From IMG/VR virus record IMGVR_UViG_3300040770_000152, positions 17,287-81,286 of that record: a stretch of 64,000 nt of DNA; one strand, given 5' to 3'. Under the pieces are notes generated by a model, which searched no databases, had not been told where the DNA came from, and saw only the letters and a list, made by a program, of their open reading frames with translations. Positions 30,798-38,819 of this stretch are shown piece by piece; within the stretch, counting starts at the first letter, position 1, and every line of letters starts with the position of its first letter. Source of the stretch: a virus. A program made the translations under genes and the position numbers.

Positions 30798-31664
30798 ATG
30801 GAAAGTAAACCTAATTTAGCTATCGGGGAAGTAGTCTTGTTCCCTATTGAAGATGGTTCCTATTTAAGAGGAACTATATTATCATTCTTGCGTTCAGATA
30901 AAAAAGCTCGCATAGAAGAAGAAATTACAGGAGATATATACAAGTGTCCTACTGTTTCCTTAGACAAGATAGTTAGTAATGATGTCAACTGGAGATTTAA
31001 GTATTATGAAGATTTAGCCACACTCACAATTTTTAAAGAGCTTAAAAGTATTTTCGTTGCTGGAGAGGGAGGTCTTGGTAAGTCCTACATAATACAACAA
31101 ATTTTAGAGAGTGAGGAGTTTCGTGAAGATAGAGATTACGTGTACGTTAAAGGTCATGTGTCTGCTTACGCTTTATTTCAGTTATTACAAGATCACCCGA
31201 GCAAACCTTTCATATTTGATGATTGCGATGGGATATTAAAAGATCCTATAGCTTTAAATATTCTTAAAGGTGTTATTGATAGTTACAGTGTACGTAAAGT
31301 TAAATGGCTTACTAACTCGGGAGTTGCTTCTAGGGTAAGTAGAACCTTTGAGTTTACAGGATCAATAATATTCCTATCTAATTTAAACGTTGAGAATGTA
31401 CCGCAACCTATAGTTTCTAGAACTACTATGGTAGATGTTTCTATGACTAGTAAAGAGAAGATGGAACGTATGCGCCACATTGTAAAGCACATGCCAGAGA
31501 TGGAAGCCATTAGTTTAGTTGACAGAGAAAAACTCCTCGATATTCTAGACAGTTATAAAATGATTGTAAAAGATTTCAACTTGCGTAGTTTAGTAAAAGC
31601 GGCAAATATGTTTAATAAAACAGGCGACTGGTCTTACGTTAAAGCAAGTATTTTAGCCTCGTAA
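30798..31664 (+). CDS. AAA-family ATPase
   Basis: 288 residues. Walker A GEGGLGKS (about 89-96), Walker B PFIFDDCDGIL (about 137-147), a sensor region SIIFLSNLNVENVPQPIVSRT (about 191-211) with Arg after it, and a helical C-terminal lid. A short N-terminal domain begins AIGEVVLFPIEDGSYLRGTI and looks like a small barrel. The layout is common in phage AAA proteins of unknown function, often in replication or DNA-handling regions. It follows the deazaguanine genes without an obvious promoter. Confidence 0.7.
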   Translation: MESKPNLAIGEVVLFPIEDGSYLRGTILSFLRSDKKARIEEEITGDIYKCPTVSLDKIVSNDVNWRFKYYEDLATLTIFKELKSIFVAGEGGLGKSYIIQQILESEEFREDRDYVYVKGHVSAYALFQLLQDHPSKPFIFDDCDGILKDPIALNILKGVIDSYSVRKVKWLTNSGVASRVSRTFEFTGSIIFLSNLNVENVPQPIVSRTTMVDVSMTSKEKMERMRHIVKHMPEMEAISLVDREKLLDILDSYKMIVKDFNLRSLVKAANMFNKTGDWSYVKASILAS

Positions 31665-31675
31665 AAGTAATAACC

Positions 31676-31951
31676 ATGGGAATAATAGTAAAGGGCAGTA
31701 TAAATTTTGTAGTTGAGATTCAAGGTAATGACTTACACTTATACAAAGAAGTAATTCAGTTACTCGCTAGACGCGAACCAGTAGCTATGGAAGACCTAGA
31801 AATCCTATTCGGTTTATCAGGTATGGTTATTACTAGTAGTACAAAACGTGAACAACAAGAAATAGCTACGCACGCTAATTACAAAAATCTAGATAGCACA
31901 TTTAATAGAGTAGTTTACTTAAATATGGACTGCTCAGAACCTACTAAATAA
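31676..31951 (+). CDS. Hypothetical protein, 91 aa (paralogue of next gene)
   Basis: Contains IQLLARREPVAMEDLEILFGLSG, matched by the following protein's VLQNFVHRKHIHFEELDFLVGLS. The two look like a tandem duplication with strong drift. No known family. Confidence 0.55.
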   Translation: MGIIVKGSINFVVEIQGNDLHLYKEVIQLLARREPVAMEDLEILFGLSGMVITSSTKREQQEIATHANYKNLDSTFNRVVYLNMDCSEPTK

Positions 31952-31957
31952 AGTTAT

Positions 31958-32206
31958 ATGCGTACTATAATTAGGTTACAGTTAGATCTAGAAGCCGACC
32001 TAACCCCACATTTACAGGAAGTTTTACAAAACTTTGTGCATAGAAAGCACATACATTTTGAGGAATTAGATTTTCTTGTTGGGCTGTCCAGAAGAGTTTG
32101 TCTTTTAAAAGAAGCCAACTTCTCCCATTCCGCAGTTGCCTTAGATCCCTACGCTTTACCAATAAAACTTTTGGAAATTAAATGCAGTTTATCAGATGAA
32201 AGTTAG
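31958..32206 (+). CDS. Hypothetical protein, 82 aa (paralogue of previous gene)
   Basis: Shares the helix-then-EELDFLVGLS core with the upstream gene. Overlaps the next gene by 11 bases. Unknown function. Confidence 0.55.
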   Translation: MRTIIRLQLDLEADLTPHLQEVLQNFVHRKHIHFEELDFLVGLSRRVCLLKEANFSHSAVALDPYALPIKLLEIKCSLSDES

Positions 32207-32549
32207 AGAATTAGTATACGGTTTACATTCAGATCACGTTGCTTCTGAGCATACCAGTAATGTTAGGTTTATTCACGATTTGGCTGTAATGTTAAATTGG
32301 AATTATACACTTGTTTATAAAATAGGGCAATACCATGTAGCGTTTGTTCCTTCTAGTTGTATGAGACCTATAAGTTACTTAGAGAGTGAATATTGCCTAG
32401 GCAGTCTTTATTATGGTTCGTACTACCTTTTAACACCTCAGCAGGTAGTCGCACAAAACCTAGGATATAATACAGTAGTATTATCAGATGACTACCTTGG
32501 TTATAAACCTATAGAGGAACAATTAATTTTTTATGCTTTATTCTTATGA
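32196..32549 (+). CDS. Hypothetical protein, 117 aa
   Basis: Overlaps both neighbours slightly, so part of a tight operon. Aromatic-rich with alternating strands. No recognisable motif. Confidence 0.6.
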   Translation: MKVRELVYGLHSDHVASEHTSNVRFIHDLAVMLNWNYTLVYKIGQYHVAFVPSSCMRPISYLESEYCLGSLYYGSYYLLTPQQVVAQNLGYNTVVLSDDYLGYKPIEEQLIFYALFL

Positions 32550-33019
32550 TGCAGATAGTAATAGAAACAACTTGTGTGACAGACAACTTTTTGGATGAGG
32601 GTAGTAACTCTTTCACCAATAGAAAAAATTTCACTTCGGTAGAAGTAGAAAAAATATTTAAGGAACATAATTTTGGTAGTAATGTAGTACCCTCACTTTA
32701 TTACATGGCTGACTTGGGTAACAATCCAAACATATTTACACCTCCAGATGGTAGAGACTACTTCGTGCAGATTCATGAAGTTTCCTTATGCTACATTTTA
32801 CCTCAAGACTGTTACGAAACCGGAAAAGATATTGAAGATTTGTTACTACTTGTAACTAAGGGTTTACGTGACGAGGATAAAGTAGTTGAGTTAATAAACA
32901 AAGCTTTTGTAGAATTGGATCAACGTATGTTATGGATGACCGACTTACCAAACAAAGAGAAGTTCAAGGAAATACCAGGTTTAGCAGCCATAGTAAATAA
33001 ACGTTTAAAAAAGAAATAG
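32546..33019 (+). CDS. Hypothetical protein, 157 aa
   Basis: ATGATG start overlapping the previous stop. Acidic, with a DIEDLLLLVTKGLRDEDKVVELIN helical region near the C-terminus (quoted here in part: EDLLLLVTKGLRDEDK). No family recognised. Confidence 0.6.
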   Translation: MMQIVIETTCVTDNFLDEGSNSFTNRKNFTSVEVEKIFKEHNFGSNVVPSLYYMADLGNNPNIFTPPDGRDYFVQIHEVSLCYILPQDCYETGKDIEDLLLLVTKGLRDEDKVVELINKAFVELDQRMLWMTDLPNKEKFKEIPGLAAIVNKRLKKK

Positions 33020-33020
33020 T

Positions 33021-33707
33021 ATGAAAAACGTGTTCGTATTACCAACAGATAAACCAAGTAGAGTATATTACAATAATAATGACGAAGAATTACAAGTATG
33101 TGAAGTTTATAGAAAAACTACTTTATTGAAAGAAAACAGAAACATCTACATCACTTCTGATGAAGAAATTAAAAAGGGAGATTGGTTCTATTGTTTTCAA
33201 AATAATAATGTGTTAAAATGTTTTAAAAAAGAAAATTCATTATTGAATGATTATCATACAAGATATGCTAAAATCATACTAACAACAGACCCAGACCTAA
33301 TCAAAGATAGTGTACAAGCTATTGATGATGATTTTTTAGAGTGGTTTGTTAAGAATCCGAGTTGTAAAGAAATAGAAGTAATACCAATAGGTTTTGAAGA
33401 AAGAGAAAATTACTTAACAATCATTCCAAAAGAAGAACCTAAGCAAGGTGTACACAAAGTAAAAGAGCAACTTATTATTCAAAGAGAACCTGACTACTTT
33501 AATTATGATGATGGAAAAAAACTTAATTTTTCCGAACAACAAGAGATAGAAAAGCAGATAGAAAAAACTGAAAAAAGATATAGTGAAGAAGAAGTTTTAG
33601 GGCAACTAAACCTTTTGCACAGTATGAAAAACTCTACTGTAGATACTTTTACAGATGAGAACGACTATATCACAATTAAGTGGTTTGAACAATTTAAAAA
33701 GAAATAA
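33021..33707 (+). CDS. Conserved Bacteroidota phage/prophage protein of unknown function
   Basis: 228 residues. NIYITSDEEIKKGDWFYC and KIILTTDPDLIKDSVQAI, then DDDFLEWFVKNPSC, are hallmarks of a family I recognise as recurrent in flavobacterial phages and prophages, with no known function. The DNA is visibly more A-rich and uses fewer GTA/GGT/AGT codons than adjacent genes, suggesting recent exchange with other Bacteroidota elements. Ends overlapping the next start by one base. Confidence 0.68.
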   Translation: MKNVFVLPTDKPSRVYYNNNDEELQVCEVYRKTTLLKENRNIYITSDEEIKKGDWFYCFQNNNVLKCFKKENSLLNDYHTRYAKIILTTDPDLIKDSVQAIDDDFLEWFVKNPSCKEIEVIPIGFEERENYLTIIPKEEPKQGVHKVKEQLIIQREPDYFNYDDGKKLNFSEQQEIEKQIEKTEKRYSEEEVLGQLNLLHSMKNSTVDTFTDENDYITIKWFEQFKKK

Positions 33708-33916
33708 TGGCAGCAGTACCTACAGGAATAAAATATAAGGCCACATTTAAAGCCTACGGAGACCCTAATTACGTTAAGAGTAAAGAGTACGTAATAGTAA
33801 TACACGATAATTCCAGTTTTACTATTAGTCTAGAGGATGGTACAGGTAAAAGATACCATGGTTCATTAAAGAATTTCTTTGCTCATTGGGATAAAGTTTC
33901 TGAACTAACAGAGTAA
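33707..33916 (+). CDS. Hypothetical protein, 69 aa
   Basis: Compact beta-rich sequence (GIKYKATFKAYGD, EYVIVIHDNSSFTISLEDGTG) that may form a small barrel. Last gene before the terminator at 33947. Confidence 0.55.
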   Translation: MAAVPTGIKYKATFKAYGDPNYVKSKEYVIVIHDNSSFTISLEDGTGKRYHGSLKNFFAHWDKVSELTE

Positions 33917-33946
33917 GTAATTTTAACCTTTATAAATAATAACATG

Positions 33947-33976
33947 TAGGCATCACTTTACTGTAGTGCCTATTTT
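33947..33976 (+). terminator. Terminator-like hairpin
   Basis: TAGGCA (33947-33952) pairs with TGCCTA (33967-33972), with inner CAC/GTG pairing, followed by TTTTAAAA. It lies 31 bases after the preceding stop. Confidence 0.65.
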
Positions 33977-33990
33977 AAAATACTAGTTTT

Positions 33991-34494
33991 ATGAATACAG
34001 TTCAGCGAAAATACATTATAGATAAACTTACAGAGAAAACCAAACTTACGATTGAATTATTAAAGAAGTCTGTTCCTGAGCCACTGTCACTAAATGTGAA
34101 TATACTTCATAGGGTAATGTCAAATGATTTTGAAATTAGAACTACTGAGGAACTCAAAAAAATAATACTTGAAAAAGCCCTTAAAGCGGGTAGTAATAAA
34201 AATATTAGAGAAGATTGGTTAGGTAACTCTTGGGGAACTAGTAACAGAACTGGAGTGCATTTCACGTTCGATGAATTTTTTATCATACCTGAGGAGTACA
34301 TTAAGTTACGAGAAGAAAGAGAAGCAGCAGTAAAAAGTGTTGAAGCTGAAATAAGAACTTTGCAGGTACAACTTGAAACATTAGAGATCAGGATTATGGT
34401 AGCTTCTGATAAAACATTACAAACTTTAATAAATGAGGTTGATGATATGGGTAGTGTAACCCTAATAGATACCAAATTAAAATTACTTTCATAA
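33991..34494 (+). CDS. Hypothetical protein with C-terminal coiled coil, 167 aa
   Basis: The N-terminal 100 residues are mixed. Residues about 108-165 form a coiled coil (REEREAAVKSVEAEIRTLQV, then LETLEIRIM). No family recognised. Confidence 0.6.
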   Translation: MNTVQRKYIIDKLTEKTKLTIELLKKSVPEPLSLNVNILHRVMSNDFEIRTTEELKKIILEKALKAGSNKNIREDWLGNSWGTSNRTGVHFTFDEFFIIPEEYIKLREEREAAVKSVEAEIRTLQVQLETLEIRIMVASDKTLQTLINEVDDMGSVTLIDTKLKLLS

Positions 34495-34526
34495 ACAATA
34501 AAATAGCAACAATAAAAATTTACATT

Positions 34527-35024
34527 ATGATAAAAATAGTCGTATTAATGCCAATAAAAGACTCTTCTGTGGAGGAAGTAATAAAAAATCTTTCGGAAAA
34601 ACAAAAAGCTACAGGTATTGCCAATAGTCACCATATTGAATACTCTTTAGAAATAGCAGAAAATTTTAACAGGGTTGAGTGGTACTGTCCTGATAAGTTT
34701 ATAGATGCTAAGTACATTCCTATTGTTGAGGAGGTAGTAAGTGGGATTAGGGAATACTTGGATTCTTTTTTAGTAGCGGTAAATAAAGAAGAGAAGACTT
34801 TAAATTATGATAGTCCCGTTTGCACGGACCCCGTTAGGCATTTAGCAGAGTTGATGGCTATTGAACTTATGAGTGGTAGATCGCTATCGGAACAAAATAA
34901 AATCTTGATTAGTGTTAAGAAATTACTACTTATAGATAGGGAACAAAAATTGCTGAAATCAGAGGAAGAGGCTTTACTACTTCGTCAGAGTATTATTGAA
35001 CTTAATACACTTTTATCGGATTAA
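34527..35024 (+). CDS. Hypothetical protein, 165 aa
   Basis: Hydrophobic strand at the N-terminus (IKIVVLMPIKDS), helical C-terminal third (EQKLLKSEEEALLLRQSI). Unknown function. Confidence 0.58.
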   Translation: MIKIVVLMPIKDSSVEEVIKNLSEKQKATGIANSHHIEYSLEIAENFNRVEWYCPDKFIDAKYIPIVEEVVSGIREYLDSFLVAVNKEEKTLNYDSPVCTDPVRHLAELMAIELMSGRSLSEQNKILISVKKLLLIDREQKLLKSEEEALLLRQSIIELNTLLSD

Positions 35025-35028
35025 AATT

Positions 35029-35400
35029 ATGCTAGTTAGAAATTTGCATATAGTAACATGGGAAACATTATTCGTATTAAAGGTAAGTGTGGATAGTTTT
35101 ACTATGCGCAGATTTAAAGTAGTTCTTAATACTCACGTAAAAGATTTAGAAACCGTTGAATTAATTTTCACTATTCAAGTAGGTTCCTATAAGGGTATCA
35201 CTTCCTTATTAGACTACCTACTTGAATACTCAGGTTACCCTAGTTATTATTCTATAATATTCCCGAGTGTAGTAGTAGCGGATAGTCAATTTGTTACACC
35301 AGATCAATTACACTTACATTTGTTTAAAGTTTTTCAAGATTTATTTTTTGATACACCACAACCTAAGAGGTTAAAGAGAACTAAAAAATTAAAGAAGTAA
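35029..35400 (+). CDS. Hypothetical protein, 123 aa
   Basis: ATG at 35029 (MLVRNLHIVTWE) chosen; the longer frame from 34996 would overlap the previous gene. Beta-rich, with a basic C-terminus (PKRLKRTKKLKK). It resembles in general layout the proteins at 36675 and 37043, with LLDYLLEYSGYPSYYSI parallel to LNYPDKFLV and LSFPLYFSV segments, so a diverged family is possible. Confidence 0.55.
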   Translation: MLVRNLHIVTWETLFVLKVSVDSFTMRRFKVVLNTHVKDLETVELIFTIQVGSYKGITSLLDYLLEYSGYPSYYSIIFPSVVVADSQFVTPDQLHLHLFKVFQDLFFDTPQPKRLKRTKKLKK

Positions 35401-35405
35401 AATAA

Positions 35406-35580
35406 AATTCTAACTGCCGAGAATAGATAACATATACTGTAGTTAAAGTAACTACGGATAGACTAGTCACCATTATTAAACTTAGTGGGTTTGTGCAGAT
35501 AACACATGAAGGGGTTAACTTTTCCGATTCTACTGGGATAACTCTCCCTTGAACAACTCCACAATGAGGCAGTTAGAATT
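35406..35580 (+). ncRNA. Structured RNA closed by a perfect 13-bp stem, about 175 nt
   Basis: AATTCTAACTGCC (35406-35418) is perfectly complementary to GGCAGTTAGAATT (35568-35580). Inside, GTAGTTA (35439-35445) and TAACTAC (35449-35455) form a 7-bp hairpin, GGGA/TCCC forms another, and other G-rich/C-rich segments can pair. There is no ORF. It starts just after the preceding gene, so it may be processed from the operon transcript. I recognise no Rfam family by eye. Confidence 0.6.
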
Positions 35581-35608
35581 AATATTAAATAATTAAAAAA
35601 CAAAAGGT

Positions 35609-35851
35609 ATGTTTATAGATTTTAACCATCACATAGGTGACCAGTTAGGAAAAATGGCACATGATAATTTATACGAAGTAAGTATGTTACAGATGATTGC
35701 CCTTTTAAAACCTACATTTGCTAAAGAGGGAGATATGTTTTGTTACTTGTATGGTGAAAACTTACATTCGGGAATTGCTGGATTCGGTAGTACTCCTTAT
35801 GAGGCTATGGTTTCTTTTTGTACTGCTTTCAAGACAGAAAAGGCTAAATAA
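35609..35851 (+). CDS. Hypothetical protein, 80 aa
   Basis: First gene after the RNA element. Its C-terminal half (FCYLYGEN...GFGSTPYEAMVSFCTAF) resembles short phage proteins of the 'g.G.TP.eA...f...' kind. Unknown function. Confidence 0.55.
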   Translation: MFIDFNHHIGDQLGKMAHDNLYEVSMLQMIALLKPTFAKEGDMFCYLYGENLHSGIAGFGSTPYEAMVSFCTAFKTEKAK

Positions 35852-35863
35852 ATTCGGAACGAT

Positions 35864-36091
35864 ATGATAGTAATAGAAATAGGAACGCCACAACCAGTAG
35901 ATTGCCCAAACTGTAAGTGTAAAAATGGTTACAGGATTATTCAATTGGTACAGCTTTATAGTTTCAACTGCTTTGATAAAGATGGTAATTATTTTACAGA
36001 AATTAATTCAGAGTCCAGAAAAGTAATTAGGCAGTTGAAGAAAGTTTGTTGTCACGAGTGTCTAGTTATACTACCTTTTAGGGTTAGTTAG
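35864..36091 (+). CDS. Small Cys-rich protein, putative zinc ribbon, 75 aa
   Basis: CPNCKC near residue 15 and VCCHEC near residue 62 make a four-Cys zinc-ribbon-like arrangement around a beta-rich core. Could bind nucleic acid. Followed by a 583-bp non-coding stretch. Confidence 0.55.
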   Translation: MIVIEIGTPQPVDCPNCKCKNGYRIIQLVQLYSFNCFDKDGNYFTEINSESRKVIRQLKKVCCHECLVILPFRVS

Positions 36092-36674
36092 TTGTTATTA
36101 GCTACACAGTAAGAGTATCTGATACAAGGGTAAAATGCTTTTGCGGGTAGTAGTAAATCTACCAGTAGCTACTAATGTATACACAGACGCATTTACTAGG
36201 GTTACACACAGCTAGTATATGATACACGAAGTACCAGTAGCGAAAATCATCGGTTAGAGATGCGTAAAAAGTAAAATTTGCCCCATAAGAAGTCAGGCAC
36301 AATGGTAATAGTATACTAATATGACTGATAACGTTGGGAAACCCCTTGAATACTGCCTTAAACCATACTAGAAAAATATGCGGGCAAAGTGTTAATGGTA
36401 AGTTTATCTATGTTATGTATAGTATAAGTATATGGTAGTAGATGTTTATGTGTGATGTAGGTACGGAGAGATACCAAAAGAAAGAAAGAAGTTCTGTAGC
36501 CACAGGTACACGTAGCTGCGTAGGGTAATTAGTTACACAGAGAGATTCTACACACACAGAGATTAGCTAACTACACACACGCACACACAGGGAATTTTAC
36601 ACAGGTAAATTTTACACACGCAGTTACAAGCGTAGCTGGGTAATAAATTAAATATAACTACACGCACAGAGAAT
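36092..36674 (+). ncRNA. 583-bp non-coding region, probable large structured RNA or regulatory region
   Basis: No credible ORF in either strand. Complementary pairs include AAATGC (36133-36138)/GCATTT (36189-36194), GGTAG (36146-36150)/CTACC (36159-36163), ACTAG (36195-36199)/CTAGT (36212-36216), TTTGCCC (36277-36283)/GGGCAAA (36382-36388) and a GGGAAACCCC hairpin inside the last. From about 36530 the sequence becomes a CA-rich tract (many ACACAC). CGTAGCTG and GGTAAT words occur twice (about 36511 and 36629). It may be an RNA of GOLLD/ROOL-like scale or an origin region. Confidence 0.45.
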
Positions 36675-37019
36675 ATGCTTAAAGATACACACGCACATTT
36701 AGGGAGAGTTTTTGGTAATCTACACACAGACTATCTAGCCATTATTGATTATAAAACTGCTGGCAGTCCATCACGTAAATTAGTTCTAGTTAGTATGAGC
36801 GTAGATTATTCTTCTTGGTTAGTAACTACTGGAACTATTTCTAAATTCTACGGGGAGGAAGATGTAGATGATATGTTAGTTAATATATTAGAACACTTAA
36901 ATTACCCAGATAAATTTCTAGTAACTAGTCAATCTGAATTTACTGGAATAGTTCCTTATACTACTCAGCAAATGCTTAGGCACTTGTGTAGTTACTTACC
37001 AGTTAATTTTAAGCCTTGA
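36675..37019 (+). CDS. Hypothetical protein, 114 aa
   Basis: Beta-rich N-terminal half (DYLAIIDYKT...KLVLVSMSVD), helical end. Related in layout to the next gene (LEHLNYPDKFLV here, LERLSFPLYFSV there). Flanked by the CA-rich tract. Unknown function. Confidence 0.55.
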   Translation: MLKDTHAHLGRVFGNLHTDYLAIIDYKTAGSPSRKLVLVSMSVDYSSWLVTTGTISKFYGEEDVDDMLVNILEHLNYPDKFLVTSQSEFTGIVPYTTQQMLRHLCSYLPVNFKP

Positions 37020-37042
37020 AAAAATAATAAAATATTATACAC

Positions 37043-37588
37043 ATGACTTCATCAAATACTTGGCACGTATGGGAAACTGCTACTACCGGATTAGATCCAC
37101 AGGACTTAATATTACTTATCGAATACCAAGAATCAGAACGTACTTTTACTATTAAAACAATTAACGCTTTTAGTAGGATAGTAGGAGAAGAAAAAGAATT
37201 AAACTCTTCGCAACTAGTAATGGAGATACTAGAACGTTTAAGTTTCCCGTTGTACTTTTCTGTAATAAGTTTGACTGGTAAGGAAACTGCAAAAAAACGC
37301 ATGAGTATAGAGAGGGTAGTTAGTTATATTATAAATGCTACTACTTTAATTAAGGCTACGAGGATGCGTGATTCTTTAAGTCCTACGGGTGTTACACCTT
37401 TTAAGCCTGAAAAACTTTCGGACGCTTCAGGTAGTGTAAGTGGTAGGTCTATTACTCCTTTTCCACGTGGTATGTTTAGAGAGACTGATATAAAAGGTAG
37501 TGTTCATACTTCTGATATGATGGATGCTTACATTAGTGCGCTTAGTGATGTGCTTGATTTAACTATACTAAAAGATAAAGAAAAATAA
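37043..37588 (+). CDS. Hypothetical protein, 181 aa
   Basis: N-terminal part resembles the 36675 protein (PQDLILLIEYQES, FTIKTINAFSRI, MEILERLSFPLYF). The extra C-terminal 85 residues are Ser/Pro-rich and end in a helix. Probable duplication of its neighbour. Confidence 0.55.
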   Translation: MTSSNTWHVWETATTGLDPQDLILLIEYQESERTFTIKTINAFSRIVGEEKELNSSQLVMEILERLSFPLYFSVISLTGKETAKKRMSIERVVSYIINATTLIKATRMRDSLSPTGVTPFKPEKLSDASGSVSGRSITPFPRGMFRETDIKGSVHTSDMMDAYISALSDVLDLTILKDKEK

Positions 37589-37590
37589 CT

Positions 37591-37974
37591 ATGATAAGAA
37601 TCGTAAAGTTTTATTTCCGTAGTGAAGAGAAAGTTAGTACAGCTTGTTGTATTATTATAAAGTATGGTGTTCTTACTCGAAGAGTTAGTGCCAGCTACAA
37701 TTTTACGCATACTGGAGAAGGTACTGTAATACGCAATGAGGGTAAAGAGTCTCTATTGTATGAACTGGAGTTATTATTGCTGGATATAAACAATTACGGA
37801 AATAATATAATTGTTGGTATTACACTACATGAGGATAAAGTAGTAGTTAAAATGTACAGAGTTATCTTTATGCTCCGTGTAGTTATAGACTCTTTAATTG
37901 GAGGTGTATCTGTTAATGAAGATGTAATGATACGTAACTATTGTTTAGAATCTAGACATGATATATTTAGCTAG
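37591..37974 (+). CDS. Hypothetical protein, 127 aa
   Basis: Third of the trio between the CA-rich and GT-rich tracts. Beta-rich (RIVKFYFRSEE, TACCIIIKYGVLTRR) with a LLYELELLLLDINNYG helix parallel to the LERL/LEHL helices of the two preceding proteins. Confidence 0.52.
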   Translation: MIRIVKFYFRSEEKVSTACCIIIKYGVLTRRVSASYNFTHTGEGTVIRNEGKESLLYELELLLLDINNYGNNIIVGITLHEDKVVVKMYRVIFMLRVVIDSLIGGVSVNEDVMIRNYCLESRHDIFS

Positions 37975-38234
37975 GAACGGAGTGGATGAAACTGTGTGTG
38001 TGTTTAGCTGGCTTGGATTAGACCCCCCCACCAAAGTTCGTCAACGGCTGGGTAAAAGCTTGGCTTAGTAGTGATACAAAAAAGCTAGATACCGTAGAAC
38101 ACAAGTATAATTATTAACTATCGAAAGGTAAACAATGTGTGCGTGTGTGTTAGGTAACTGGGATGTGTGTGTACGGGTGTAGTGTGTGGATGGGGTGAGG
38201 TTAGTGTGTAGGTAAAAAATTTGTGTGTGATGTG

Positions 38235-38264
38235 TTGTGTGTAAGATAAAAATTGGTATATTTG
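38235..38264 (+). promoter_or_regulatory. Putative promoter (TTG-N19-TATATTTG)
   Basis: TTG at 38235-38237 and TATATTTG at 38257-38264 with 19 bases between, an exact TAnnTTTG match. No gene follows for 550 bases, so the transcript is probably non-coding or a long leader. Confidence 0.55.
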
Positions 38265-38552
38265 AAAAGCCCTTGATGGTTGGGGCTAGAATCTTTCATA
38301 CATTTATATCTATTGGTTAGTTAGGTGGGAGTTCCTCTACTGTAATGGTAGGGGAATTTTTGCGTTTGGTAGGTGCGTAATGGTGCAATCAGAGCCTTCG
38401 CTTGTGTAGTTTGACTGGGTTGTGTTGTTCACAGGTAAGTAGTAAAATGATGGTGAAAGTCGGCATAGTGCCTTATTTGGTCGTTTTTGGTGGCTATCTG
38501 ATTAACTTACGTAAATTTAACAAAAATTTAACATTTCTACCTTGTTTAACTA

Positions 38553-38583
38553 TTGTAGGTTAATCAATGTTGTCGTATCTTTG
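38553..38583 (+). promoter_or_regulatory. Putative promoter (TTG-N20-TATCTTTG)
   Basis: TTG at 38553-38555 and TATCTTTG at 38576-38583 with 20 bases between, an exact TAnnTTTG match. One of the best promoters in the window. It would drive the 38820-43482 operon behind a leader of about 230 nt. Confidence 0.6.
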
Positions 38584-38681
38584 TATGGTAATACAATACG
38601 AGGGGCAAGTTCCTTCGACGTTTGAGAGAAGAACGGATTAAAACTCTTAGGTGGTACTTCCCACTTTCCTGCCAAGGGAGC

Positions 38682-38749
38682 CTATAAGCACTAGCGAATA
38701 CGAGGCCACCCAGACATCACAGGCAAATGAGGTAACTATAAGCACTAGC
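38682..38749 (+). repeat. Direct repeat CTATAAGCACTAGC in a long 5' leader
   Basis: CTATAAGCACTAGC occurs exactly at 38682-38695 and 38736-38749, spacing 54 bases start to start. Flanking words are also alike (GCGAATACGAGG and TTGCTAAGG). It may be a protein-binding site or part of an RNA fold. Confidence 0.6.
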
Positions 38750-38819
38750 TTGCTAAGGTTAACTGATGAGGCTTCAATAGCCGAAACCATTTAGGTATTA
38801 ACCATTAAAATTTACGGAT

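Larger units (their letters stand above)
37975..38819 (+). other. 845-bp non-coding region with GT-rich tract and two promoters
   Basis: No convincing ORF. From about 37995 to 38240 the + strand is rich in GTGTGT, including TGTGTGCGTGTGTGT (38136-38150), perfectly complementary to 36573-36587. Promoters are seen at 38235-38264 and 38553-38583. AAGCCC/GGGGCT at about 38266-38284 can form a hairpin after the first. The region 38584-38819 is a 230-nt leader with a 14-base direct repeat. It looks like a regulatory or origin region dividing the genome into blocks. Confidence 0.5.

Noticed and set aside
38000-38240. GT-rich tract as a telomere-like end or CRISPR-like array
   Set aside because: The units are irregular, without fixed period or spacers; it is better described as low-complexity.
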